Shown here: positions 50,179 to 58,744 of the stretch, one piece after another
Numbering within the stretch: the first letter of the stretch is position 1
Layout: each line of letters starts with the position of its first letter
NCBI GenBank assembly: GCA_019639255.1
Contig: JAHBSF010000001.1
Coordinates: 1 to 64,000, forward strand
Origin: Acidobacteriota bacterium
Lineage (GTDB): Bacteria > Acidobacteriota > Blastocatellia > RBC074
Reading direction: 5' to 3'
DNA: 64,000 nt
Translations under genes and position numbers: made by a program
The notes under the pieces: model-generated
What the model was told of the DNA's origin: nothing
Seen by the model: the letters and a program-made list of their open reading frames with translations, nothing else
Database searches by the model: none

Positions 50179-50280
50179 ACATTGGGACACATCACTGGGT
50201 ACGCACGCGCCCTCGCGTGCTTTCACTCGCCGCCGAAAGCACGCGAGGGCGCGTGCGTACCCAGTGATGTGTCCCAATGT
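50179..50280. repeat. Perfect 46-bp inverted repeat
   Basis: The arms 50179-50224 and 50235-50280 are exact complements around the 10-nt spacer ACTCGCCGCC. The arm reads ACATTGGGACACATCACTGG and ends GCGTGCTTTC. Such a fold-back element could be the ends of a deleted transposon. The flanking sequence, 50039-50178, contains no gene. Confidence 0.92.
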
Positions 50281-50340
50281 TTCGCGCGAGACGGAGACGC
50301 CGCTTCGCGCTTTCAACTCCGTCACCAGACACGCGCAACC

Positions 50341-50675
50341 TCACCGCACCCGACACTGCCCTAACGCCTCCGGCGATCGCTTGAGCAAAGCCAGCAACGA
50401 CCACTTCAGGTTCGCCTGCACTACTCGCGCCGCGACGCTAGTCGCTTCCTCTTCAAGTCCCGGGTCGAGTTCGCTTTGCTGATATTCCGAGACCGCCCGA
50501 TAGACGATCGTCCGCGAGCAGAACAACGCTCCGGCGATTGTCCTCAGCGTCCATCCCTCTTTGCACAACATCAGAATGTGTAGCACCAGCAGGTGCCCAT
50601 ATCGCGCTCGCCGCGTTGCTCCAGCATCCGCTCTTGTTCCGCTTGTGGGATTTCAAGTATCGTCTCTCCTGGCAC
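50341..50675 (-). pseudogene. IS630-family transposase, N-terminal part, frameshifted
   Basis: A first frame begins VPGETILEIPQAEQERMLEQ. A +1 shift near 50600 then gives RRARYGHLLVLHILMLCKEG and FCSRTIVYRAVSEYQQ, the helix-turn-helix region of this transposase group. The reading stops near 50341 before any catalytic residue. Together with 49224-49664 it could represent one element split by insertion of the DNA between. Confidence 0.65.
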
Positions 50676-50747
50676 GGGCTGTTCTCCTCTGATTCCCGGT
50701 TTGCTTGCACTTACCGATATATCAGACCGAACTTGTCTGTGCCAATC

Positions 50748-51203
50748 TCATAAGGAGTGATTTAGCAGGAGTTTACGGTAACCGAATTGTCTCGCGGTTT
50801 TGCGGCGATGGCAGTTGCAGCAGCGGATTTCGCATTTCTCAATCTCCTCATAAATGGCCGCCCAACCGCAACCGCGTCTTATCAGATTGCAAATCGAATC
50901 CCTTTTTCTACCCTTCACGTGATCGAACTCCAACACTACGGGATCGCTTTGCCCGCAATCTACGCAATGGTGATCCCGCAAATAAAGCAGAATCGACCGT
51001 ATCGTCTCGGATTCCGCCTCTCGGCGACGCTTCACAGCTTTGGCGAGATGTGTGTCACGGTTTCTCTTATACCATCGACATTGCGTCGCCTTCTTGCAGT
51101 CGCGACATTGAGATTGCCGGCCATCCCGACGCGTCGTATTGATGCCGAATTCATCAAGGCTCTTCGCGGCAGCACACGAAGGACACCATTTCGTTCGAGT
51201 CAT
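50748..51203 (-). CDS. HNH endonuclease next to tRNA-Lys
   Basis: 151 residues. An N-terminal Cys cluster (WCPSCAAAKSLDEF and QCRDCKKATQCRWYKRN) precedes a basic helix and the HNH domain: CVDCGQSDPVVLEFDHVKG and KCEIRCCNCHRRKT give the Cys4-His treble-clef, with Asp-His as active centre. The gene lies 88 nt after the tRNA-Lys 3' end, separated by a terminator hairpin. The partial copy at 43448 keeps the same arrangement beside another tRNA-Lys fragment. Free-standing HNH genes of this kind can act as homing nucleases. Confidence 0.85.
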   Translation of the reverse strand: MTRTKWCPSCAAAKSLDEFGINTTRRDGRQSQCRDCKKATQCRWYKRNRDTHLAKAVKRRREAESETIRSILLYLRDHHCVDCGQSDPVVLEFDHVKGRKRDSICNLIRRGCGWAAIYEEIEKCEIRCCNCHRRKTARQFGYRKLLLNHSL

Positions 51204-51249
51204 AAGTTGCACTTTCTGAGGCGGCAACCTGACCATTGTACGAAAACGT

Positions 51250-51275
51250 AAAAGCCGCCGATAGCGGCGGCTTTT
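51250..51275 (-). terminator. Intrinsic terminator of tRNA-Lys
   Basis: AAAAGCCGCCGATAGCGGCGGCTTTT is a symmetrical hairpin with A and T runs, 16 nt after the tRNA. It can stop transcription in both directions and separates the tRNA from the HNH gene. Confidence 0.85.
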
Positions 51276-51290
51276 CACGTTGCTTGAAGA

Positions 51291-51363
51291 TGGGCCGTGC
51301 AAGATTCGAACTTGCGACCCGATGATTAAGAGTCATCTGCTCTACCAACTGAGCTAACGGCCC
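51291..51363 (-). tRNA. tRNA-Lys (anticodon CTT)
   Basis: A full cloverleaf: acceptor GGGCCGT/ACGGCCC, D arm GCTC..GAGC, anticodon stem GATGA/TCATC around the loop CTCTTAA, T stem GCAAG/CTTGC with TTCGAAT loop, discriminator A. The CTT anticodon reads AAG lysine codons. CCA is not encoded. Confidence 0.95.
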
Positions 51364-51377
51364 CAAAGCGATGAATC

Positions 51378-51407
51378 CTTATACTATAAACGCTTTAAAT
51401 CGGGCAA
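51378..51407 (-). promoter_or_regulatory. Candidate tRNA-Lys promoter
   Basis: TTGCCC (51407-51402) and TATAAG (51383-51378) with an 18-bp spacer; the -10 box ends 14 nt before the tRNA. Confidence 0.5.
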
Positions 51408-51474
51408 GTCCGCAGGCGGAATCGGCCCTCCACCCTCGCCCCTCCCTCCCACCCTGCGCGTGACTCTTAAACGC

Positions 51475-52569
51475 TTATCGCAACATCTCGCGCACCGCAC
51501 CGCGCAGCACCTTCATCGGCACATCATCGCGCGTGATTACGCTCCCAACCTGCGTCGGCAGTATGAATTTTACCTTGCCCCTCGATACCTTCTTGTCGTA
51601 CGCAGTGGCCGCAATTATCGCTCCCGGATCCAGATCGTTTATTTTCGGCAAGACGCCGAACATATCCACGCTCCGGGCAATTTTTCTCCGGTCCTCTTCG
51701 TTCAGTATTCCCAACGCCTCCGCTATGCGCGCGGCGCACTTCATCCCGTAAGCAACCGCTTCGCCGTGTTTCAACCTGCGGTAATGCGTGACGGCTTCGA
51801 GCGCGTGTCCCACGGTATGTCCGTAATTCAATATCTGACGCAAGCCCGATTCGCGCTCATCGGCGGTTACGACTTCGGCCTTGATTTCGCAACAGCGCGC
51901 AATCAGTCTTGTCATCGCCGCCGGCTCCATCGCCGCAATCGCCTCGTGTTCCCGGTCGATCCATCCCGCAAGTTCAGCGTCGCGTATGATGCCGTATTTG
52001 ACGGCTTCATAAAGTCCCGCGCGGAATTCGCGCGCGGGCAGGCAGTGAAGTATAAGCGGATCGATTATTACCGCGCGCGGTTGATGAAACGCCCCTATGA
52101 GGTTCTTGCCGAGGCTGTGATTTACCGCAGTCTTGCCGCCTACGGAACTGTCGATCTGCGCAAGCAGCGTCGTCGGCGCCTGTATGTAGGGAACGCCGCG
52201 CTGATAGGTTGCGGCGACAAATCCCGCCATATCGCCTACTACGCCGCCGCCGAGCGCGAGTATCGCATCGCCGCGTTCAAAGCGCCGCTCGATGAGATAG
52301 CTCCACGCCCTTTCGGCCGTACGCAGCGATTTGGCGCGCTCGCCGTCGCCCATCAGATGCTCGTCGACGCCGAACCCGGCCGCCCGCAGGCTGCTCGCCG
52401 TCGTGTGTCCGCAAAGCGAATACACGCGCGCATTGGAAAATATCGCCACGCGCCGCGCCGCATCGCCGAGCGCCGCGCGCACAAGAGATCCGATGCGTCC
52501 GAGCGCTCCTTCGGCAATCGTAATATCGTATGCGCGCTCGCCGAGCGGTACCCTCACAACACTTTTCAT
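51475..52569 (-). CDS. aroB: 3-dehydroquinate synthase AroB
   Basis: 364 residues. NAD-binding motif ALGGGVVGDMAGFVAATYQR, the PTTLLAQIDSSVGGKTAVNH block, RAGLYEAVKYGII with Glu/Lys for substrate binding, and the zinc histidines in LNYGHTVGHALE and KHGEAVAYGM. It converts DAHP to 3-dehydroquinate in the shikimate pathway. The frame extends upstream, but those codons lie in sequence that resembles a degraded palindromic repeat, and the AroB fold begins at this ATG. aroK or aroC are not adjacent. Confidence 0.94.
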   Translation of the reverse strand: MKSVVRVPLGERAYDITIAEGALGRIGSLVRAALGDAARRVAIFSNARVYSLCGHTTASSLRAAGFGVDEHLMGDGERAKSLRTAERAWSYLIERRFERGDAILALGGGVVGDMAGFVAATYQRGVPYIQAPTTLLAQIDSSVGGKTAVNHSLGKNLIGAFHQPRAVIIDPLILHCLPAREFRAGLYEAVKYGIIRDAELAGWIDREHEAIAAMEPAAMTRLIARCCEIKAEVVTADERESGLRQILNYGHTVGHALEAVTHYRRLKHGEAVAYGMKCAARIAEALGILNEEDRRKIARSVDMFGVLPKINDLDPGAIIAATAYDKKVSRGKVKFILPTQVGSVITRDDVPMKVLRGAVREMLR

Positions 52570-52629
52570 CCCGTGGGTTTTTCCGTGTTTTTCCCTTTGT
52601 TTCATTGAATTCCGCGGTTTGTCTTCCAC

Positions 52630-54108
52630 TCAGCAACCTTTCAGCATTTCGTCCGTCAGTGCATCGAAATCGAGATCGCCGAGCCCGATGATATGTGCGA
52701 GTTCTTCTACCGTGTAGCGATGGCCCGTATTCCAAAGGTCGATAATCATTTCACCCGCCTTTCGCGCACGCCGCCAGTTGTGACCGTAGCGCGTTTTCAG
52801 ATACTCGCGCAACTGCCAGGCAAAAGCGCGTCCGCGCAGCCGGTGCGCCGATGCAAGCGGCAGGTCGGAGGCGCATATTCGGCTGGATGACTCTACTTTG
52901 ACGCCGAGCGCTTCGCCCAGAAGTTCTACGTAGCGCGTTCCGGCGTCTCCCGCAAGGCTTCCGGCGTAGTGTTCGGTTTCATATCGCAGCAGCGCCGCAT
53001 CGCACCTTGCGCGCATAAGATCCGTAAGCGCGAGCGATCTGCGAAACTCGCGGTTTTCGACGAACCCGAAGGTTTCTACAAGCCAGCCCGGCTCGTTTGC
53101 AAGCGTTTCAAAAAGCGCCGCCCATCCGGCTGAGACTCCGCGGTCGCCCGGAAAAGCAAACTCGGGGCGGAGTTCGGCGGATGTCCAGGCGAAATGCTGC
53201 GTGCGCGCCGAGGCGGGAAGCAATCGCCTGCAATCGATCGCATTTCCGGCAGGTCGCAGCCGAAGCCTTATATCGCCGGGAACCCTCACTGCAAAACATC
53301 CCACGCGCCATCCTTCACGGCCTTCGGCATTCAGATTCACCGATACGTTGGATTGCCTGTATGTAAGAAATCCGAATCCGGTGAACAGCTCTTCGTATAC
53401 TCTTTCAAGGCGCGCATTGGCGAACCAGCGGTCAAAACCCGGCAATCGCTCTGCACGCAGAAGGTCGGCCCCGGTCGCTTCCTCGCGCCCGACGCCGGCT
53501 TCGCGCCTCAAAAGCGCGGGCAAATCCGTTTCGTATTGGCGCGATGAGCGCGTCAACAGCGCTTCGGTTTTTTGCACAAGCTTTGCAGCATCCAATCGGT
53601 CGGGGGATTCAAGAAAGGCCAGAAAATGAGGATAGCCGAGTCTGCGCGCAGATTCCTGCCGGAGTGCGTCAAGCTCCGAATACAAATCCTCCGCTTCGCG
53701 CAATAAATCCTCCGCGCGCGCCCGCAATTCGCGCCGCCGCCCCAAATCGATTTCCGCCGCCAGTTTTTCCTGGATGACGCTCAGCGGAATGCATTCACCC
53801 TCCACCACGATTCGGCTGCCTTGCGCCCAATCGAGAATTTCAGACCAGACCGCATCAACAGCGAGTTGCATATATCCGCGTTCGGCGAACGCCGCGAGCC
53901 TTGCAATTGCAGCCCGTTCGGTTTCGCGCCCTGCTGAGGTTTCCTGCAACGCGGTGCGCAACTGCTCTACGTCGTCGATCCGGAACATATCGCTGTTGTC
54001 GCGCAGAAGATCCGGCCCGTGCGGGCGTCCCTCGGCGCATTGCAAACGCGCCAGTGCGCGCGCCGAGCGGTAGTCGCAAAACCGCATTCGATATTCGTCA
54101 AGCTTCAT
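52630..54108 (-). CDS. M3-like peptidase homologue lacking zinc ligands
   Basis: 492 residues. The region ARRLGYPHFLAFLESPDRLD and the C-terminal part around QHFAWTSAELRPEF and VSAGWAALFETLANEPGWL match oligoendopeptidase-like M3 proteins. In active relatives the block reads HExGHxQHF and VSEGWA; here the HExxH residues are replaced by PASAR and the third-ligand Glu by Ala. The helical body (coiled REL/RAR segments at about residues 115-160) is intact, so it is probably a pseudo-enzyme retained for binding. It is upstream of aroB in the same direction with 60 nt between. Confidence 0.65.
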   Translation of the reverse strand: MKLDEYRMRFCDYRSARALARLQCAEGRPHGPDLLRDNSDMFRIDDVEQLRTALQETSAGRETERAAIARLAAFAERGYMQLAVDAVWSEILDWAQGSRIVVEGECIPLSVIQEKLAAEIDLGRRRELRARAEDLLREAEDLYSELDALRQESARRLGYPHFLAFLESPDRLDAAKLVQKTEALLTRSSRQYETDLPALLRREAGVGREEATGADLLRAERLPGFDRWFANARLERVYEELFTGFGFLTYRQSNVSVNLNAEGREGWRVGCFAVRVPGDIRLRLRPAGNAIDCRRLLPASARTQHFAWTSAELRPEFAFPGDRGVSAGWAALFETLANEPGWLVETFGFVENREFRRSLALTDLMRARCDAALLRYETEHYAGSLAGDAGTRYVELLGEALGVKVESSSRICASDLPLASAHRLRGRAFAWQLREYLKTRYGHNWRRARKAGEMIIDLWNTGHRYTVEELAHIIGLGDLDFDALTDEMLKGC

Positions 54109-54275
54109 GGCGGGGAAACCGTCTCGCGATGATCTTTATCAGGGAAGCGCAACTTAGCCGATAGCCGAACGGAGTGTCAATGCAGGCAGGGAAGGAACTG
54201 CGGATACCCGAAGTTCGGATCAATGCAATGGATTCCCGTCAGATCGCTCGAATGGCTTTCTCGACAATGCCCGGG

Positions 54276-54456
<181 letters not shown>

Positions 54457-54503
54457 AATTCCCTGTATACAACATTTGTCAGAATTTAAGGGAATCTACG
54501 GAG

Positions 54504-54525
54504 TTCTACGGGATTTCCCGTAGAA
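54504..54525. promoter_or_regulatory. Perfect 10-bp inverted repeat, operator-like
   Basis: TTCTACGGGA and TCCCGTAGAA flank TT. It lies about 35 bp upstream of the -10 box of the structured RNA and could bind a dimeric regulator. Apart from this and the RNA, the gap 54109-54605 shows nothing I recognise. Confidence 0.5.
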
Positions 54526-54605
54526 TGTAATTGCTACACAGTTGTTTCATTTTTACTATGAAGAAAGTTCCGGTGTTTTTTGGGGGAGGGATATGGCGCG
54601 TGAGA

Positions 54606-54721
54606 CGAGAGATAACGGAACAAACTAAATGAAACGAAAATCACGAAAAAGTCGAGCATTTTCGTTTGTTTCGTCTAATTTCGTTTGTTCCGTTATCTCT
54701 CAATATGTCCCGAAGTCGTGT
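54606..54721. repeat. Long palindromic repeat, copy 16, with 18-nt tail
   Basis: A full copy (CAAACTAAATGAAACGAAAA variant) to 54701, followed by the same TATGTCCCGAAGTCGTGT tail seen after copy 5. It lies just before the stop codon of the DUF2270 gene. Confidence 0.88.
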
Positions 54722-54729
54722 AGTTTGCG

Positions 54730-55476
54730 TTAAACGTGGACTTCGCCGTAGGAGAGTTCGCCTTTAATGTCCTGGTGTTTATAGAGCAGGAAGAACAGCC
54801 AGCCGTAGAATGCGGCGAGACCGGCTACGACGATCCAGCCCGAGAGGCCGCCGATTCTGGCGTTATGGGCGATCTGTCCCGTGGTATGTATGAATTCGGA
54901 CGGGAAGCCGCGAAACTGGAGCATCTGCGAAGAGGTCTTGAGCAGCCAGGCCAGCAGCAGTATGAGGAAGACCCAAATGTAGTTGCGGCGCAGGCGACGC
55001 GCCATAGCCTGGCGGAACGAAATCGAGAATGTAGGCTGGCGCAGCCCGTTGGATAGAAATTTCATCCATTCCTCGACATCCGTCTGCGGCTGCGGGTTGA
55101 AGATCTGCGCGTAGTAGAAGCGTTCGAGTTGGCGCACGCGCGTGCGGTATACATCGAAGAATCTATACCTGCGCGATTCTATATGCAGCAGAAGATAAAC
55201 CAGCAGCATTGCAAACAGCAGCACGCTGTGATGCGCGTTGGGCGAAGAAAGCGAAACCGACAGCATTGCGGCTACGGCGGCGATGGCCCAGTTTGTTGTC
55301 CTGTCTATGCGGTCGCGCCAACCGGCCATTCTCGCCATTTCGCCGCGGTAGTAATGCGCAATCGTGTTGACGAACTCCACGGGCGTATACGGATATATGC
55401 GCTGGCCCGAGGGCGGCGAGGGCTGTTCGGGACGGGAATCTGCGATCTGCGGATCGTTTTGTGTGTGGGTCAGCAC
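54730..55476 (-). CDS. DUF2270 integral membrane protein
   Basis: 248 residues. A polar N-terminus is followed by VEFVNTIAHYYRGEMARMAG and WRDRIDRTTNWAIAAVAAML, the start of the DUF2270 core, then paired membrane helices (about residues 70-110), the central RRYRFFDVYRTRVRQLERFY motif and two further helices. A GTG start with GAGAGG upstream is used because the longer frame has no ribosome site. The function is unknown. Confidence 0.8.
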   Translation of the reverse strand: MLTHTQNDPQIADSRPEQPSPPSGQRIYPYTPVEFVNTIAHYYRGEMARMAGWRDRIDRTTNWAIAAVAAMLSVSLSSPNAHHSVLLFAMLLVYLLLHIESRRYRFFDVYRTRVRQLERFYYAQIFNPQPQTDVEEWMKFLSNGLRQPTFSISFRQAMARRLRRNYIWVFLILLLAWLLKTSSQMLQFRGFPSEFIHTTGQIAHNARIGGLSGWIVVAGLAAFYGWLFFLLYKHQDIKGELSYGEVHV

Positions 55477-55604
55477 GGCGCACCTCTCAGGGGTTGAAAC
55501 CGCGGGTTTGCTGCACTCCGCTGCAACGTCAATACTGCCGACCGAAATTCGCGGGACGCACAAATTTCAGCACAATGCGGCGGTGGCGTCAATCACCTAT
55601 TTTT

Positions 55605-55680
55605 GAGATAACCGGACAATCGGTAACGGACGCACAAAAACGGAACGGGAAAATACGGAAAAATCATACGGAAAAACCAT
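55605..55680. repeat. Degenerate left-arm repeats before the MFS gene
   Basis: GAGATAACCGGACAATCGGT followed by several ACGGAAAAA words, related to the left arm of the palindromic family but without a matching right arm. The MFS start codon (ATGAAGCG) follows directly. Confidence 0.5.
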
Positions 55681-55681
55681 A

Positions 55682-56869
55682 ATGAAGCGAAGGCTTGAAC
55701 CGCTTACTACCGTGCTTGTGTTCCTGGGATTCGTAAGCATAGGGCTGCCCGACGGATTGACGGGCGTTGCGTGGCCGTCTATGCGCGGGTATTTCGGCCT
55801 GCCCATAGACTCGCTCGGCGCATTGCTGCTCAGTTATACGGCGGGTTACCTGGTTTCGAGTTTTACGAGCGGACGACTGCTTGCCCGAATGAATGTGGGA
55901 GTATTGCTTGCCCTGAGTTGTCTTGCCACGGGCGCAAGCCTTATAGGGTATGCAACGGCGCTTTACTGGCCGGTAGTGGTTGCCTTCGGCGCGCTTTCGG
56001 GATTGGGCGCGGGGGCAATCGACGCGGGGTTGAATACGTTCGCGGCCGAACACTTCACCGCGCGTATGGTCAACTGGCTGCATGCCTTTTACGGCATCGG
56101 GGCGCTCGGCGGCCCTCTTCTGATGTCGCGGCTGCTCGGCGCGGGAGTCGTATGGCAGTGGGGGTATGCAGTCGTGGGAGTCGGTCAACTGGCGCTTGCG
56201 GCGGGTTTCGGGCTTTCGCGGCGGCGCTGGGCGCAGGCTCGGCGAACGGATGAGACTTCGTCCGGAGCCGCAGCCGCGTCGTCGATCAAAGCCACGCTGC
56301 GGCTGCCCGCAGTCGGTTTGAGCGCCGCGATATTTTTCGTCTACACGGGCATCGAGGCAGCCGCGGGTGCGTGGGCCTACAGCCTGTTTACCGAATCCCG
56401 CGCCGTTTCAGTCAGCGTTGCGGGAATGTGGGTGAGCATTTACTGGGGGGCGCTTACTGCGGGGCGGATACTTTCGGCGATGATCGCGGGCCGCGCATCG
56501 GCGCGAGCAATATTGCGCGTATGCATTGTCGGGCAGATTGCAGGTGCATTGCTTCTTTGGATCGCTCATCCAGTATGGGTTGGATTTCTGGGGCTTGCAT
56601 TACTTGGATTGGCTTCAGCGCCCGTCTTCCCGACGATGATTGCATCGACGCCCGACCGCATAGCAGCGAATCATTTGGCGAACGCCGTGGGTTTTCAGAT
56701 AGCGGCGGCCGTGGTCGGGCAGTCGCTCGTGCCTGCGCTTTTCGGTATGGCTGCGCGCAGGATGGGGTTGGAGGTCATTGCGCCGCTGCTGCTGGCGGCG
56801 GCCGGTATTCTTTACTTTTTGCACCGGGCGTTGACGGCGCGCGATGTTCGGACGCCTGCCGGCGATTGA
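55682..56869 (+). CDS. MFS transporter (FucP/YbjJ-like)
   Basis: 395 residues with 12 predicted helices. [20 protein letters not shown] is the first-loop pattern of the fucose-permease-like MFS group, followed by [17 protein letters not shown] and [17 protein letters not shown], both typical of that group. The central loop (about residues 180-205) is Arg/Ser-rich. A sugar or related organic solute is a likely substrate, but no catabolic gene is adjacent. Its 3' end overlaps the convergent esterase gene by 95 nt. Confidence 0.88.
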   Translation: MKRRLEPLTTVLVFLGFVSIGLPDGLTGVAWPSMRGYFGLPIDSLGALLLSYTAGYLVSSFTSGRLLARMNVGVLLALSCLATGASLIGYATALYWPVVVAFGALSGLGAGAIDAGLNTFAAEHFTARMVNWLHAFYGIGALGGPLLMSRLLGAGVVWQWGYAVVGVGQLALAAGFGLSRRRWAQARRTDETSSGAAAASSIKATLRLPAVGLSAAIFFVYTGIEAAAGAWAYSLFTESRAVSVSVAGMWVSIYWGALTAGRILSAMIAGRASARAILRVCIVGQIAGALLLWIAHPVWVGFLGLALLGLASAPVFPTMIASTPDRIAANHLANAVGFQIAAAVVGQSLVPALFGMAARRMGLEVIAPLLLAAAGILYFLHRALTARDVRTPAGD

Positions 56870-57731
56870 GGAAGCCGCGCGCCCGCAGCCAGTTTTCAAG
56901 CAGCCGAGGCCAGGTGGCGAGCGCCGGATCGTTTTGGGCAAGTCCGACGCCGTGGCGCCCGTTCGAATAAACGTGCAGTTCGTAAGATACCTGCTCGCGT
57001 CTGAGCGCGGCTGCAAACAGCAAACTGTTTTCGACGGGCACGGCCGAGTCGTCCTGTGTGTGAAAGAAGAAAGTCGGCGGCGTGCGGTAGGTTACCTGTT
57101 TTTCATTCGATAAATAATCGATTAGTTCCGGTTTGGGATCGTCTCCGAGCAGGTGCTGGCGGGACCCGCGATGCGCGTAAGGATCGGTCATCGTTATGAC
57201 CGGATAGCCGAGTATCAAAACGTCGGGGCGGCTGCTTGCCTTTTCAACCGGATCGTTTGACTGCGGATTGCCCTCGTCGAAATGCGTGGCCGCGGTCGAT
57301 GCCAGATGCCCGCCTGCGGAAAAGCCCATAATGCCGATTCTTGCAGGATCGATTTTCCATTCCCCAGCATTCGCGCGAACGGTTCTGATTGCGCGCAACG
57401 CGTCGTTCATCATCGCTGGATGCCGGTAGCGGGGGCCAAGCCGGTACTTGAGCACTGCGGCGGTCACGCCGATTGAATTGAGCCAGACGGCAACGGCGTG
57501 GCCTTCGTGATCGGCGAGTGCGCGGTAACCGCCGCCGGGGCAGACGACGATTGCCGCGCCCGTGGCTTTATCCTCGGGCGGATGATAGAGCGATAACGTG
57601 GGGATGTCTTCGGGCAGATTGCCCTGAGCGAGGGGCGCCCCCGCGGGCCATAGCGGGATGGGTGCGGGGCGCTGCGGTTCCTGTGCAAAGATATTCATAG
57701 ACAGAATCAGTACGGCAAGCAGAAGTTTCAT
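56775..57731 (-). CDS. Secreted alpha/beta hydrolase (BD-FAE/esterase type)
   Basis: 318 residues with a signal peptide ([15 protein letters not shown]). The oxyanion region is [11 protein letters not shown], the nucleophile elbow is [17 protein letters not shown] (serine about residue 150), the acid is in [16 protein letters not shown], and the histidine in NGRHGVGLA. This matches bifunctional feruloyl/acetyl-xylan esterase-like hydrolases. The last 30 codons form a polar tail ([18 protein letters not shown]) read from the complement of the MFS gene end; a stop-loss extension is likely. Confidence 0.85.
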   Translation of the reverse strand: MKLLLAVLILSMNIFAQEPQRPAPIPLWPAGAPLAQGNLPEDIPTLSLYHPPEDKATGAAIVVCPGGGYRALADHEGHAVAVWLNSIGVTAAVLKYRLGPRYRHPAMMNDALRAIRTVRANAGEWKIDPARIGIMGFSAGGHLASTAATHFDEGNPQSNDPVEKASSRPDVLILGYPVITMTDPYAHRGSRQHLLGDDPKPELIDYLSNEKQVTYRTPPTFFFHTQDDSAVPVENSLLFAAALRREQVSYELHVYSNGRHGVGLAQNDPALATWPRLLENWLRARGFLNRRQASEHRAPSTPGAKSKEYRPPPAAAAQ

Positions 57732-57797
57732 GCGGGAGAGGATACTGCAAGATCGGGCTGAAACGAAACAGCGGGAGACAACGCAGAACGCACGGAA

Positions 57798-57894
57798 GAG
57801 AGATAACGGAACAAACGAAATGAAACGAAAATCACGGAAAAGGTGAATATTTCCGTGATTTTCGTTTCATTTCGTTTGTTCCGTTATCTCTCTT
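57798..57894. repeat. Long palindromic repeat, copy 17 (closest to perfect)
   Basis: Left arm and right arm pair almost completely: GAGAGATAACGGAACAAACG...GAAAATCACGGAAAA against TTTCCGTGATTTTCG...CGTTATCTCTC, about 44 bp each. Ends at the stop codon of the secretin-domain gene. Confidence 0.92.
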
Positions 57895-58713
57895 CTACCT
57901 TACCTTTTTCGCAGTAACGATGAGGATGATCGCCTCGTCCGAACTGCCGACGTTGGCCGTGCCGACTACGGCCGTTTCCCCATCGCGCAGGTTCAGTTCC
58001 GTAATAATACCTGCATCTTGCATCTTGTGCCCGCCATTATCGAGTTCAACAGGCACTGCAAGGTTGAACCTGAAGCCCGACAGACCGAAAGCATGTTTAC
58101 CGGTCGCATCCATAATCGTTCTTACCGTTCTTATCGAATAGGTATAGTTGGTTTTGATGGTTTTCCCGTGGGTCGGAAACGGGGCGCTGATGACGCCGGA
58201 AGCATGAATGGTGCCCTGGTCGTTGATTCTGTTGGTAAGCGCGGTCATGTAGCGATAGTTTGTGAACTTCAGCGTCGCGCGCATCTGTGCAATCACGGGT
58301 TCGAGCGCCTGTGGAAAGGGCGTTTTTTCGCCGGCGGTTTGCGACGCCGCGATCAGATGAAGGTTGATTTCGATGTCTACTGGAAGCTCGGCGATTTTCG
58401 CAACCTCGGGCACATCCAGCCGCTTGATTGCATCGGCGATGGCGGAGATGTTTTCGGGATAATCGCGCACGGTGATGGTTCTCAATGAGCGATTCGGCAC
58501 CATAGCCGTATTGGGACCGCTGCTGCGCAGCCCGTCGAGCGCCTTGGCGAGCGTGTCCGGATCGCGGTGTTTTATTTCAAAAATCATCACCTTGTAGGGC
58601 GATGCGGGCGCAGAGGGCCCGGGTTGCTGATCCGGCGTTTGCGCAGAAGCAGCGGCGGAAAGTGCAAGCAACAACGTAAGCGCAGTCGCCGTGGTCAGGT
58701 TTCTCAGTTTCAT
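57895..58713 (-). CDS. Secretin/TonB short-domain-like secreted protein
   Basis: 272 residues. A signal peptide (TALTLLLALSAAASAQ) is followed by KVMIFEIKHRDPDTLAKALD and SLRTITVRDYPENISAIADA, the N1-type repeat found in secretins (GspD/PilQ). The C-terminal part (residues about 195-270) has FNLAVPVELDNGG and DGETAVVGTANVGSSDEAII, which resembles the start of the secretin beta-domain but stops before the membrane ring. It is therefore a periplasmic accessory rather than a pore. GGGAGA 6 nt before the ATG supports the start. Downstream of the sigma pair on the same strand, so it may be their target. Confidence 0.7.
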   Translation of the reverse strand: MKLRNLTTATALTLLLALSAAASAQTPDQQPGPSAPASPYKVMIFEIKHRDPDTLAKALDGLRSSGPNTAMVPNRSLRTITVRDYPENISAIADAIKRLDVPEVAKIAELPVDIEINLHLIAASQTAGEKTPFPQALEPVIAQMRATLKFTNYRYMTALTNRINDQGTIHASGVISAPFPTHGKTIKTNYTYSIRTVRTIMDATGKHAFGLSGFRFNLAVPVELDNGGHKMQDAGIITELNLRDGETAVVGTANVGSSDEAIILIVTAKKVR

Positions 58714-58744
58714 AATGGTTCTCCCTTGTCCTTCGATAAGCGAT

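Noticed and set aside
43448-51363. The region considered as an intact integrative element
   Set aside because: No complete integrase is present, and the left tRNA fragment cannot have formed a proper anticodon stem with the 5' half of the right tRNA, so a simple integration duplicate does not fit.
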